Source of the DNA: Chlorophyllum brunneum | Lineage: Eukaryota; Basidiomycota; Agaricomycetes; Agaricales; Agaricaceae | Length of the DNA: 64,000 bases | Reading direction: 5' to 3' | Assembly: GCA_963576785.1 (NCBI GenBank) | Contig: OY756147.1 | Span: 1,984,001-2,048,000 of the forward strand | Shown here: piece after piece, positions 53,011-64,000 of the stretch | Layout of the letters: every line of letters starts with the position of its first letter | How positions within the stretch are numbered: position 1 is the first letter of the stretch | Notes under the pieces: generated by a model | What the model was told of the DNA's origin: nothing | The model's database searches: none | What the model saw: only the letters and a program-made list of their open reading frames with translations | Translations under genes and position numbers: made by a program

Positions 53011-56000
53011 TCACATCGCTCGTCCCATTTCCCACCCCTCTACACTCACAGCACTCGTCCGCCGATCATGCTGTTGCCCAACCGCAACACCCACAATCGT
53101 ATCTCTGTCATAACTTTCCCTTCCCTTTTCTGTCTCCTCAGAACTCCTTCCGCGGCCAACCCCATGCTCCTGCTGTCCTCCACCTTGCCCAGACACACTC
53201 CCATACCCACCCTCTCCCACACCCAGTCCTTCATCCTCCGACGCCCAAAAATCATCCGCAGCAGTCGCATACGAAGTAGCATACGAATTATACGACGTAG
53301 CACTCTCCGATCTCCCACCATGTCCATACTGCCCCGGATCATGTTGTTGATGATCCCTAACCCGCATCTCATACACCCCCTCATCTCTCCCACCCCTCAA
53401 ACTACTCGCACTCAACCTTCTCATAAGCCCACTCGGTCCTTGCAAACTCGGAGGTTGCAACAACGCATGACTAGGCTGTTGTATCGGCGATGGTGACGAA
53501 GGTGGTGGTGAATGTATCGGTGATGTACGAGTTACTTGACTCAATCTCCGTGATGGTGGCGTAGTCGTGATTTCGCCCGAAGCAAGTCGATATTGCGTGA
53601 GAGGTAAAGGTGAAGGTGGTGGTATATCAGAAGCAGAATAATACGAAGGCTGTGGTGAAGGTGCATCAAACCGCGTTGAGTTAGAAGGTGGTGGTGTGAG
53701 AAGTGAGGCGGCTTGTTTCGGTGATGCAAGGAGAGGTTGCTGCGGAGGTGGAGATAATTCTGTATGTTGGCTGAATGGTGTCGGAGGTACGACAGCTTCT
53801 GTTGGCTCGTAAGCATTGTTAACCGATAGCTCCGACATTGACCGACTGTGCTGTTCATGGAACATAGGCGCAGCTTCAAGATTACTCGGCGATGGAATCC
53901 GATTCTTCTTCTCCTTCCGATGCTTAATCCCCAACTTATCCTTCAAATCACCCATGACCCACATCTCTCGAACAATATCCTTGTCAAGCGGATAATACAC
54001 CGCCGAGATGAAGTTGATGATGAATCGAGGCGCTGTCCGAACCAAATTAACATTCCCTTCCCAAAAAAAGAAGAGAAGGATTTTTTACGTACCTAGAGCG
54101 ACTGCAGCTGTGAACAACACCGTAGCCCAAAATTGAATCCCACCAAAGAGAATCAAAACCTCATGAACAAAGTCAATACTCATAAAGAACGAATAAACCA
54201 ATATCCAAAGCATCATCACAACCGTCGAACCCACAACCACAATCCACGTAATAACAGTCCAACTACAAAAAAACCAATCAGCCTCCAATCCAGCCTAACA
54301 TCCCCAAAAAGGAAAAAAAAGGAGCACTCACTAATGGGTATTCATCCCAACATACGTATTCGCCGCAAAAATCGCCGCAACAGCCACAGTCGTTCCAAAA
54401 TCCGCCAACGACTCAATACTCTTCCCATTCCACGACAACGGATATCCAAGCGTCCAAACCAAAAACGGTATAAAAAACACCACCGCAGATTGATACAACC
54501 CATCTCCCATATAAAACCAGAATTTCTGTCGAGTGTATTCAAGTCCTCGGATACCGCGTATATAGAGTTGTGGGAATGCGAGTGCTGCTTTGGCGTTGAT
54601 GTCTTGGTCAAAAGCTGCGAGAAAAAAAAAAAGAAAGAGGGGTAAGTGATTACTGTAAGGGGAAGAAAAATCAGATAGTGGCGTTTACCTCCGAGAACGA
54701 TCACAGGGAGTGAAGTGAACACAAGGTTGTACAAAAGGATGAAAGTGTACTGATACAAGTACGTTGCATCAAAGCTGTCAAATAATTCCAATTATTACCC
54801 TATGTTTTGCGTGTAAGACTTACCTGTTGAACGGCAAGAACCAAAACATAGCAAACGTCCAAATGACATTCTAACACCAAACCCACATTAGCACCCAAAA
54901 ATAGAATTTAAACGAAGAGAAACGCACCTTGTAAAAGAAATTACTATGCATCTCCGCCACACGTTGATACGACCAACGCCCATGAACAAGCAACAACTTT
55001 GTCAAAAACCTAAACTGTCCAAATGCATAATCGGCCGACATCGCCGCCTGCGAACCTTCCAATCCAAATAACCCACATCCAATATTAGCTTCTTGGATCA
55101 TCGCAACATCATTCGCACCATCACCAATCGATAACGTCATTGCATTCCTTCCTTGTTTGACCTACACACCCCAGAATTATCAATATATCACCCAAACGGT
55201 ATTCCCAAGAGCGAAAGAGCAAGAGAAAAAGAGTACTACTCACCAAATTGACAGTAAGAGCCTTTTGCGCAGGCGACACCCGACAACACACAACCGTCTC
55301 ACACTGAGTCCCCAGATTCAAAAACAAAGGCTTAATATCCGGCATAAGCGCATATCGCAACGTATCCCCATCAATCACAACCGCAAACGAAGCCTTCGTC
55401 GTCCCGGGTACAAATCCTCTTTTCTTCGGTTCCCATGACGGTGGACCTAGGACCGAAGCAATCTTGTTCAGCCCTGCTTCGATTTGAGAACGTGTTTGTT
55501 CGGGATTATCGGCTGAGAGAATCATTAGGTCCATATCGTTCTTGAGTAAATTGCAGCTATATCCGATTTCGATTGCTGTTTGGAGTTTGTCACCTAAACC
55601 ACAACACATGAGCGCGCTCGAAATAAGGAAAGGGGGGGGGGGGAGAACTGACCAGTCAAGATCCATAATTTTATCCCAGCGCGATGTAACATCTCAATCG
55701 CCTCCGGTACACCCTCCTGCAACTTATCCTCCAACGCCGTCGCTCCCAAAATAATCAACGAATGCTCAATCATCTCACTCGCCTTCTCAATCTCCTCCTC
55801 CCTATTCTCAACCGCACTAGTCGCCGCATCATAAATCCTTCCCCAACTCAGATACTCCTCTTCCTCCAACCCCCTAAACGCAATACACAACGTCCTCAAC
55901 CCATTATTCGCAAACATCTCCATATCTTTACTCGTCTGCTCTTTCAACCCTTGATCATGATCCTTTGCCAACCTCGCATAAATCACACTATCCGCTCCTT

Positions 56001-58714
56001 TGGTGTACAACACCAATTTCCCATCAGGTCCACGAACAACCACACTCATCCTCTTCCTCGTACTGTTAAACTCCAAAACCTTCAACAACGTATATCTCTC
56101 CATCTGTCCCATAACTTCAATATCCACCGTTTCTTTGCTTTTCCCAACAAATGGGAATCCAGCATCCCGTGCAGCTGAAACCAACGCAGCTTCATCTGGA
56201 CTTTCCGCTTTGTAGTTCAATAAATGCGGTTCGGTTGTCGGTTCTGGTCGATCGGCAAGAACGGTATGACATAACGCCAATGCTCGAAAGAAAGCAATGA
56301 TATGTCCTCTCTGTTCCGACTTCCTATCCGCCAAATCCTCTGCCAATTTCGGTGCCACAAGCGTCACTTTATCCTGTTGCAAATACCGATTCTTGAAAGT
56401 CCTCTCCATAATTGAAATCATCTGCCTCTTGAGATTATCAAGCTTCTCATTGACTTCTTTAGGATCGTGTAAATCTGTTTTGCCTTGACGTGTTGCTGCA
56501 CCACGCTGCGCTTCTGTTATACCCTCCCCGTAGGCTACACCATGAATTGAACATTTTTGAAATTCCATGACGTTTTGTGTGAGTGTGCCGGTTTTGTCAG
56601 AGAAGATGTACTCGATTTGACCCAAGTCGTCAGAGATGTTCCAAGTTTTGGGAACGCAGGGGGTATCATAGGGTGCGTAGTACATGTCGATGTCTTGTGA
56701 GATGAAATAGGCTTGAATGGTTTTGACGATTTCGATAGAAATGTAGAGAGAGATAGGAACGATGTTTTGAAAGGCGATGAGACACGAACTAAAAAAAACA
56801 CGTTAATATAATATCCTGTGTAGTGGATAGACACTTACGCAAAAGTGATAATGGCATTCAGAACAGGCGAAGACGTTGGATCCGACCCAACCTCGAAAAA
56901 CTCCGCGCTAGTCCCAGTCTTCGTATCCTGCACCCCGCTAAAGATAGCCGCGATCAAACACATGATCGAGAGGACGCAAAAGTTGACAATGACGTTAAAA
57001 TTCGTCTCCTTCTCAATCTTGCTCCTCTTGGACGGCGTATCACCTCCATTGAGCATGATTTTCGTATCCGAACCCGTAAAAACGACCAATCCAATAATCC
57101 AATTGGTATTCCGTAGAGCGCAACCGCGAAGCAAGAGTTCATTGATGGTAACACCCTCTTGCTTCTGTTCACCCGAATAAGGATCCTTGTAACGAATGAC
57201 TCCATTGTAGAGGTAGAGATTCTGATGTGGTGGTTCCGAGTCGAGATAGAATGAAGATCGTTCAACGTCCTCCTCGGAGGCGATGCCTGAGGTTGCTTTG
57301 ACGGCTTTACGAGCCTTCAAATTCGTTTCGCCGTCCAAGTTCTTCGTTTCGAGATAACACATGCCATCAGAATCCGAGGTTGATAGGACGACGATGTCAG
57401 CGGGTACTTGATCGTTATCCCGCAACAACACGATATCCCCAACCTCGAGTTTCTTCCACAACGTCCTCTCCCATCGCGCAGAACCAACAGTATGTTTCCG
57501 CCAATCCACCACTCCTACACTCGAACGCGAATGCACTGATTGTTGATACTGCGAAAGCGATCCAAAGGTGGGGTATTTCTGAATTTGACCGAATTCTGAC
57601 GATTCTTTCGTCGAGTCTGATAGTGAGAGTTTGGATGGATCGGCGAGAGCAGCAGTAGGAGGGTAACTGTGCGAATCGACGCTTTGGATATCCTCCAATC
57701 GACGTCCACCAACACCTCGACCAAGATCGATACTACTCTGAGTCTGGTCATTCGTCAACATGCTCGAATCATCACCACCCTGTTTCAACACCACTCTCAG
57801 CTCCTGTCCAGCCAACCCAGCCTCACGTTCTCGCAGCTTCCGCACTCCTTTTGTCACCTTCCCTGGTTGATTGAGGCCGAAAAGCTTTTCAAACCATGAA
57901 CGAGAGTCGATTGGTTGGTTGACATTCTTCCAACCACCGCCCAGTTTGGTCGCAGCTGATGTGTTAACTTCTTCATCCAACACGCCCCGTCGGTAATCTT
58001 CAATACCATCTTTGATGGCTGTGACAGTGAGAATGAAGGCGAGGGGGAGGACAGCTATGGAGCCAGCTGCTGCTCCGAATATAGGGAAGACTGAGAAAGG
58101 ATAAGTGTTTGGAGTAAGATGATGGGAGGAAGCCACGCACGCTGCAGGATGACGAGGGACAGGAAGAAGAGGTTGGCGACGCTAAGAGATATTATCCATA
58201 AGCACAATGACAGGACACCAGTATCCCAACTCACCGTCGAAATTGTTCATACAAATTTTTAGGAATAAAAGTCAAAATAGTGTACTCTGTCGGGAGGATT
58301 AGTATCAAGGGGTAACACGAACAATGAAGCCAACAGGTACGCACTTGTCGTCCGTACTTTATTCCTGACATAGCGTGCCTTGGGCTCTCCATCATGACTA
58401 ACCTCCATAGCTGATAGTGAGTGATTGACATGGACATTTCTCCGCGACCCAGGGATCTCCTTCGAGGGAACGGCAGAGTCTGCAGATACGACAGACGGAG
58501 CCTTCTTCTCATGATGACGACGAAAGAATCTCGAACGCTTCTTGCGATTAGTCTTACGACGTTCTGCACGTTGTTCTGAACGTATAGACTCTGCGATGGC
58601 AGAGGCAGCTGTGCGAACAGTGCGGAGACGTAGTTCTGGGTCGATGTTCTCGTCATTGTCGTCGTCGGTGTCGATGTCATGTTGTGGGTGGTGGTGTCGC
58701 CTGAAGAAAGACAT
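53011..58714 (-). CDS. P4-type ATPase, phospholipid flippase (Dnf1/2-like)
   Basis: About twelve exons on the minus strand and, by my exon estimate, 1650-1700 residues. The start [13 protein letters not shown] is followed by a basic region and [12 protein letters not shown], an N-terminal P4 feature. The actuator region has [14 protein letters not shown] (P4 DGET signature). The phosphorylation motif is [16 protein letters not shown], the nucleotide-binding domain has ESPDEAALV and [11 protein letters not shown], and the hinge is [18 protein letters not shown]. Membrane segments follow, e.g. [19 protein letters not shown]. The last ~300 residues are a Ser/Pro/Gly-rich disordered tail, longer than in yeast homologs. 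The enzyme flips phospholipids to the cytosolic leaflet with a Cdc50-type partner. Pumping class (Dnf versus Drs2) is inferred and not certain. Confidence 0.9.
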
Positions 58715-59344
58715 GGAGGGTGACGAGCACCGAGGGCCAGCACGGTGTGTAGAGTGGCAGAGAGGAGGACGGATATTCGGTCTTGGCGGACAGCACTGTC
58801 TCCACGGTGCACCTGCCTTATTCGGCACTACGGACCCTGGCCACCCCAATCACTGCCTCCGCCCTCTGCGCAGTGCTGTTCCTGTCTCGGCACCTTTCAA
58901 TTCCCCTATCAAACATCCAAGCCTTGAGAGAGGGCAGTGTGCCAAGCCTGCGCTTCCAAAGCAGAGCACCTCTATTCCGCTCATCACATACGGACTCTGT
59001 ACTCCAAACCCCAGGACCCCAGACCACTCTGATCTTCTTTGATCACAATCCTCCTTCGAGAAGCCTTGTTTTCATAAAAAACCTGTTAATTCCCGGCTCT
59101 TCGAAACTAATACCGCCCGTCTTTGTTTTTCCTGTCGTTGCCATTGTCCATCCCCGGTGATGCATTTCGGGTGTCATGGACGCTTTTCATCAGAAATCCG
59201 TGATTACCACGTTATACTTATATTATTACCAAGTTGATTGTACTCATCTGTCAACACCTGTCTACTAAGTTGCCTCTAACTAAAGAGATACATGGTAATT
59301 CCCAGATTTCTATCCGACTGAGAGGAGTATTACCCCTTCAACTT
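58715..59344. other. Spacer between flippase promoter and COQ8-like 3' end
   Basis: No gene recognised. Both neighbouring genes are on the minus strand, so this holds the flippase promoter and the COQ8-like terminator. Confidence 0.5.
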
Positions 59345-61599
59345 CTACGAATCAAACTCATACCCACTAACCACCTTATCCCAAATCACCTTCGTATCAA
59401 CCCTCGCGTCCAACCTCGCAGCCAACAAAAACGCTCCACTCAATTTCCTACCCATGCTCATCTCAATCACTACCCTCAACAGAGTCAAAAAAAATCAACT
59501 CACCGATTAAGACTATAAGTCTCCCTCGGAGGTGGTGTTAACCGATATTGCAACATCACAGGTATAAAGCTTCTAATCCGTTTCGTAATCTCTGCCCAGT
59601 CCGATTGAGGACCAAATCCAAATGGTTGACGAGTGTTTGATTTAAAAGGTGTTGCTAGGAGTGTCATGGAAGTTGTATGCGCATCGAGCATGATCTATAT
59701 ACTAAATTGGTGGAGGAAAAGACGATATAGAATCAAAGGACGAACTTTATTTTCTTCACCAGTAAGGTATCCAAGTTTTAAACTCCATTCTCTACATGCT
59801 TCGTGATCATCCGATGCAGCTGCTTGAAGTAGTCTAAGCCAGTTATCCATAAATTCTTTTGTATATGTTCGAGTTGCGCCGAAATCCACCAATTCAATCT
59901 ACACGACTTAGATTAGCAACAGTGACATTCTGAAATGAATATTGAACACCCAACCTGACGTGTTTTGGCATTCCAAAGGAAATTCGTCCAGTTCGGGTCG
60001 GTCTGCATGACCCGGAACTCGAAGAGTTCTCTTAAACAGAGTTCAATAATCCACGCAGCAATCTACCGACGATATCAGCACACAAAAACACAATAAATAA
60101 ATAAATCCACTCACATCATTTCGATCCCGTTGACTCAACTCCAACTTCTGCGCCTCCCCAACACTAACACCTTCAACACGTTCCATCACAAGTACACCAT
60201 CCGTACTCCCTTCCCAAACCCACGGAACCTTAAACCTCTCATCACCACCCAAAAACTCTCTAAACATCCGCAAAAAAGACGCTTCACGCGTATATGTACA
60301 TTCATCCCCAAGTTCACTTTTCATCACCTCCACCGTCCGATCTAAAAACATGCCCCTTGGTAAAATTCTTGAAGCTGTGAGCAACATACGGACATATGAT
60401 AAATCCGAATCAATCGAGTTACGAATGTTTGGGAATTGGACTTTGACAGCAACGGGGATAGGAGTGGATGTGGTATTAGGATATGTGGAAGTGGTGTGTG
60501 AATGTAAGAATGCCGAATGGACTTGACCAATAGATGCAGCTGCGAACGGTATATGATCAAACGACGCGAAACATTCTTTTTCCCAGTTGGTACCAAGCTC
60601 AGCAGAGAGGGTTTGGTTGAGTTGGGAATCGGGCATGTAATGCGCACTATCCTGAACACGCCGGAATATCGCATCTACATCTGGCGGTAATAGGTGTGTA
60701 TCTATTAGGAACAAAATCAATGCCAGGACCTCATTTTGTGTCGTATTGACCGACCTTGTATACTTAAGAATTGGCCCAACTTGAGTGCTGCACCACGCAT
60801 TTGCGACAATTTGGATACAAGCCTTCGGATATTCGCTTCGGTCATTATAACAGACCCTTGCGATTCATCCGAATTCGTGCCTGTACGGCGTAAAAGTTCC
60901 GTTGCGGCACCATATCCTAGTGATGCAGCGAGACCTATTGCGGAATAAGATTCGGTCCTTAGTAGATAGGATAAGACTGACCTCCATAATGGAATAATCG
61001 ACCGATACGTGAAGAGGGTACTTTGGATGATTGAAGCGTCCGGGTGGGTACGGGTGTAGGAGTGCATGAAAGTGGTGGTGTAGTGCCGTTGGGTGGTGGT
61101 GTAGATAATGCCGATTCCTATATGGACGGTTATTAACCCCTACCAAGAAAAATCGCAGAAGACTCACAGGTTCTAACGAAGTTGATAGATCTTTTGGCTG
61201 GGTTGGCTCGATGGCTACTGTCGACTCATGAAAAACTAGAGGTGGCGGTATAGGAACTTCAACCACAGGTTCGTCGTGTGAAGATACCGGTACCTCTTGC
61301 GTCACTGGCGTAGGGTTCTCTGACACGATATCATCCACCAGCACTTCCTTCTGTCCCACAGTTTTCCCAAACGCAACACCACCTTCCCTAACAACTCCAG
61401 AATCCCTCCCAACCTCACTCCCTGCCGCAGAAGCCGAATAAAGATCTTCATTGTCGCGTTTCCGTTTTCTCCTCTCAGCAACAGTAGTTACATATCCCGC
61501 CGGTGCAACACTCGCAGCTTTATGTCTTGCAACATTTGCAATGATTTCTGCGGTGGTGTTGAGGACGCATAGCCAGTTGTATGCTGGACTTGGCGGCAT
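59345..61599 (-). CDS. COQ8: ABC1/COQ8 (UbiB) atypical kinase, mitochondrial
   Basis: Starts [20 protein letters not shown] at 61599 and ends TAG 59345, about seven exons and roughly 640 residues. The UbiB hallmarks are the KxGQ motif [21 protein letters not shown] (replacing the P-loop), [10 protein letters not shown] (VAVK lysine), the segment around [16 protein letters not shown] and the metal-binding DFGATR. The C-terminus ([24 protein letters not shown], then [14 protein letters not shown]) matches ADCK3/COQ8 family ends. The protein supports coenzyme Q biosynthesis in the mitochondrial inner membrane in yeast and animals. A 100-residue low-complexity N-terminus precedes the domain and could include the targeting sequence. 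Intron junctions were checked only around the main blocks. Confidence 0.85.
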
Positions 61600-63382
61600 G
61601 CGCGGATTTGGATTTGTTTAGGTGATGGCGGGTGGATGATTTAGGGAAAGAGTGTTTAGTTCGGAAGTTGATGCCAAATAGTCATTCCGAGTCCGAATTG
61701 AGTACTCGGAGTTCCCAACTGGCGGCCCCTCAAAAGTTAGTATTAGTTTTTTGAAAACTCGATAGTGATTAATGACTCTCCTATTCCAAGTTCTTCGAAG
61801 AGCCAAGATGTAGGACACTTCAATCAACCCTGAGCCAACGAAACACGAAGAAAAGGCAGAGGGGATGAAGCGAAATGATATTCTGGAACAGCCAAGTGGG
61901 GACCTAGACCGACTTTTTAGCATTCCGGATGCCAGGGCATATGTATGCTTGATGGACCTACCACGGTTAACAACTGTACCTGGGTTCTTCGGGCTTCAGA
62001 ATACCGGTTAAACTCAGTACCATCTTCGCCGATGATGTCGTCCTCGTAACCGACAATGATATTCAATCGGGTTCCGCACGTGTTCATCCCGTCGTCGACA
62101 TGCATCCGGTCCAGTTCCAAATTAAGCCTTATGGTCGAATAGCAGTCCAGGAAACCTTACCAATTTTAGTAGAGCCTTGTCACCAAGCAGCCAGCCTGAG
62201 GGGCTGTGAACAATAACCCGAACGTACCTACTTCACTGTAAGATAATCCTACCCTACGCCCTATGCGTATGATCCACTTCATCGCTAACTCTATCCCTAT
62301 GACACAACTCTATCAATTACACATACCATAGCGCCCAGCCGCGTTTTACTCGTTTCCCCTAACTATCGTACTGGTGGTGTGTGGGTAGGATTCCAGACTT
62401 CCAGCGCATGGGAACAATACACGTAACTCAAAGTCGCCAACAAAGTGGTCGAGCCCAAACTCCTAAGTCGATACTCCGTTTGTTGGCACGCTACCGAAAC
62501 GCCTGAGGTACTGTGACACTGACAGTACTGCTGTCAGAGTAAGAATCAGACTATCAACGTGGTGATATGTCGTTGCATTGACGGTTAACGTCAATCCCCA
62601 ATCAGCCCCATTCCTGTGAAGAGGTCCACTGTATTGAATTTGTGGTGATGGGGGGCATCGAATGCAGGAAAATCGCAGGGATTCAGAGAATGTGTAACTC
62701 CTTGCGCTGTGTATCTCGTAATTAGCATCCAGATTCCATGTCCATTCCTTGAAGTCCAGTGGTATTTGGATCGAAGGTCACTGCTAAATAACCGGTTCAG
62801 CTGAGCCTGAAGTTGGCATGCCTTGCACTTGATCCTACCCTCACACCCTCTTCGCGCAATGGAATTCACCGGTCTTGCTCCCGAAAACATCTCCAATCTA
62901 CACCGAGAAGTCACTGGTCTAGTCCTACGTCTTTCGATTACTGTTTTCTTGGCTGCCGGGACCATCAGCGATCCCCGAATCTGCGTCGTATATTCCACCA
63001 TGATAGTGGTAGTAAAACTACCTTTCAATACGCAGGACCCTCAATTGTTGACTCCCCGCGGGGCCGACACGACAAACAATAGAGAAGACGCCATGCCTCT
63101 ATCATCGGTTTAACCTATTAAGCTACCGCGAAGCGAAACGAGAAGAGCAAAACCGGAATTCGACAAGTAACTGTCAGCGGTCTAGTCAGCCGCGATCTTT
63201 AGTCACTGGCCAGACTCCAAGATTTGAAAGCCGCGTCTCCTCCAGGCCTGTTGGGATGCATGATCTATCCAAGTCGCGTGTTCTGCTATTTGCTCAGTCT
63301 CCCCCCCATGGTCGCTTTAAATACGGTCATTTCACCGAGAGTCAATCCCTAACCACCATCTCTATCTCACCTCTTGTTAATC
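61600..63382. other. Intergenic
   Basis: No gene recognised in 1.8 kb. Minus-strand frames at 62120-61917 and 61923-61618 and plus-strand frames near 62813-63113 have no recognisable features and overlap in incompatible ways. Confidence 0.5.
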
Positions 63383-64000
63383 ATGTCGCAACCCGAACCC
63401 ACTCGTGTAGCCATCGTGTACGTTACTCTACTTTTCTTGTTCATTTTTGAACTGACATTGTGCGTCACATTGATAGAGGTGCTGGCATAGTCGGCCTCAC
63501 ACTCGCTGTGGCTCTTAATGCTCTTGACAAAGAACACAAGATTGCTATTGACATCTACGAAGCTGCTCCAGAAATTGCAGAGATTGGTGCAGGGATCAAT
63601 GCATGGCCTAGAACTTGGAAAATTTTGAAAGAGATAGGCCTTGAACGTGCTCTGATTCCCTTATTCGATCATTTTCCCGATCTTGAACCACGTACGCCTT
63701 ATGTTCCGAACTCTGTATTTAACAATGCTGATGACCGGTGCTTCTCAGGCATTATCTTCGGTGTTCGGAAAGCTGACCAGAAGGATGGCTTCGAAGCCTA
63801 CGATGTGATGAACAATGGTCCGTTTGTCCTACGCTACTGTAGTGCCAGACTAACACCCCACTAGGCGGCGCGCTCCGAATCCACAGAGCAGACCTTCAAA
63901 TAAGTCTCATGCAGCACCTTCCCCTGCCAAACTCTAGTGCAACTCAAATAAACACTCCATGCACCCTCCACCTCGGCTACCATCTTACGGATTATGTCTA
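63383..64000 (+). CDS. FAD-dependent monooxygenase (salicylate hydroxylase-like), partial
   Basis: Exons 63383-63417, 63477-63691, 63749-63817 and 63865 onward, continuing off the right edge. The translation begins MSQPEPTRVAIVGAGIVGLT, with the FAD-binding GxGxxG (GAGIVG) split by the first intron, followed by the Glu-type stretch IYEAAPEIAEIGAGINAWPR. The motif LRIHRADLQISLMQHLP corresponds to the aromatic-ring hydroxylase signature where the Arg binds FAD. The family hydroxylates aromatic acids or 6-hydroxynicotinate-type rings using NAD(P)H; the substrate cannot be told. Introns are short with standard borders. Confidence 0.85.

Noticed and set aside
52972..53496. Plus-strand frames opposite the flippase tail
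   Set aside because: They are shadows of the low-complexity C-terminal coding region of the P4-ATPase.
1..64000. CRISPR arrays, rRNA genes, bacterial-type operons, tRNA genes
   Set aside because: None seen on reading. The only tRNA-like sequence is the primer-binding site at 12295-12307, which is an anticodon arm alone.

Overview
The window looks like nuclear DNA of a mushroom-forming basidiomycete (Agaricomycetes). Most genes carry several 45-65 nt GT-AG introns. The gene content fits: NACHT-type NLR-like genes with the basidiomycete N-terminal AQNF motif, a DUF6534-like membrane protein, Tad-like LINEs with RNase H, and Copia and Gypsy elements. All exon models were built by eye from reading frames, splice signals and comparison between copies inside the window.

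Region 1 (1-14200) is a nested retrotransposon graveyard. A Ty1/Copia relic (5' LTR 12308-12888, gag-pol on the minus strand) was hit by a Ty3/Gypsy-like element (5' LTR 8608-8915). The Gypsy gag was then split by a 6.8 kb LINE (1266-8054, 13-bp target-site duplication) and again by a second LINE running off the left edge. A solo Copia LTR of the same length (13154-13734, TSD AGTAC) lies head-to-head with the Copia 5' LTR and makes a large palindrome. Most stop codons in these relics are explained by C-to-T or G-to-A changes, many of the CGA-to-TGA kind.

Region 2 (14200-31500) holds one intact plus-strand NACHT gene, a Dma1/Chfr-like FHA-RING ubiquitin ligase gene with a 951-nt intron, and three tandem minus-strand NACHT genes in different stages of decay. 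It ends with a 1.06 kb long-TIR element of Tc1/mariner type.

Region 3 (31900-41200) has a divergent pair (OPI3-type phospholipid methyltransferase and a hemerythrin-like protein), a DUF6534-like membrane-protein gene, and a clear segmental duplication. About 3 kb copied from 21169-24530 (FHA-RING 3' end, NACHT gene and flank) sits at 37310-40338, bracketed by ~0.8 kb direct repeats of the DUF6534 3' end.

Region 4 (41800-64000) is ordinary conserved gene space, nearly all on the minus strand: a Ser/Pro-rich protein, an ABHD12-like alpha/beta hydrolase, an F-box protein, a Zn2Cys6 transcription factor, a P4-ATPase lipid flippase, a COQ8/ABC1-family kinase and, on the plus strand at the right edge, a FAD monooxygenase that continues beyond the window. 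OPI3 (phosphatidylcholine synthesis) and the P4-ATPase both act on phospholipids, but nothing in the layout links them.
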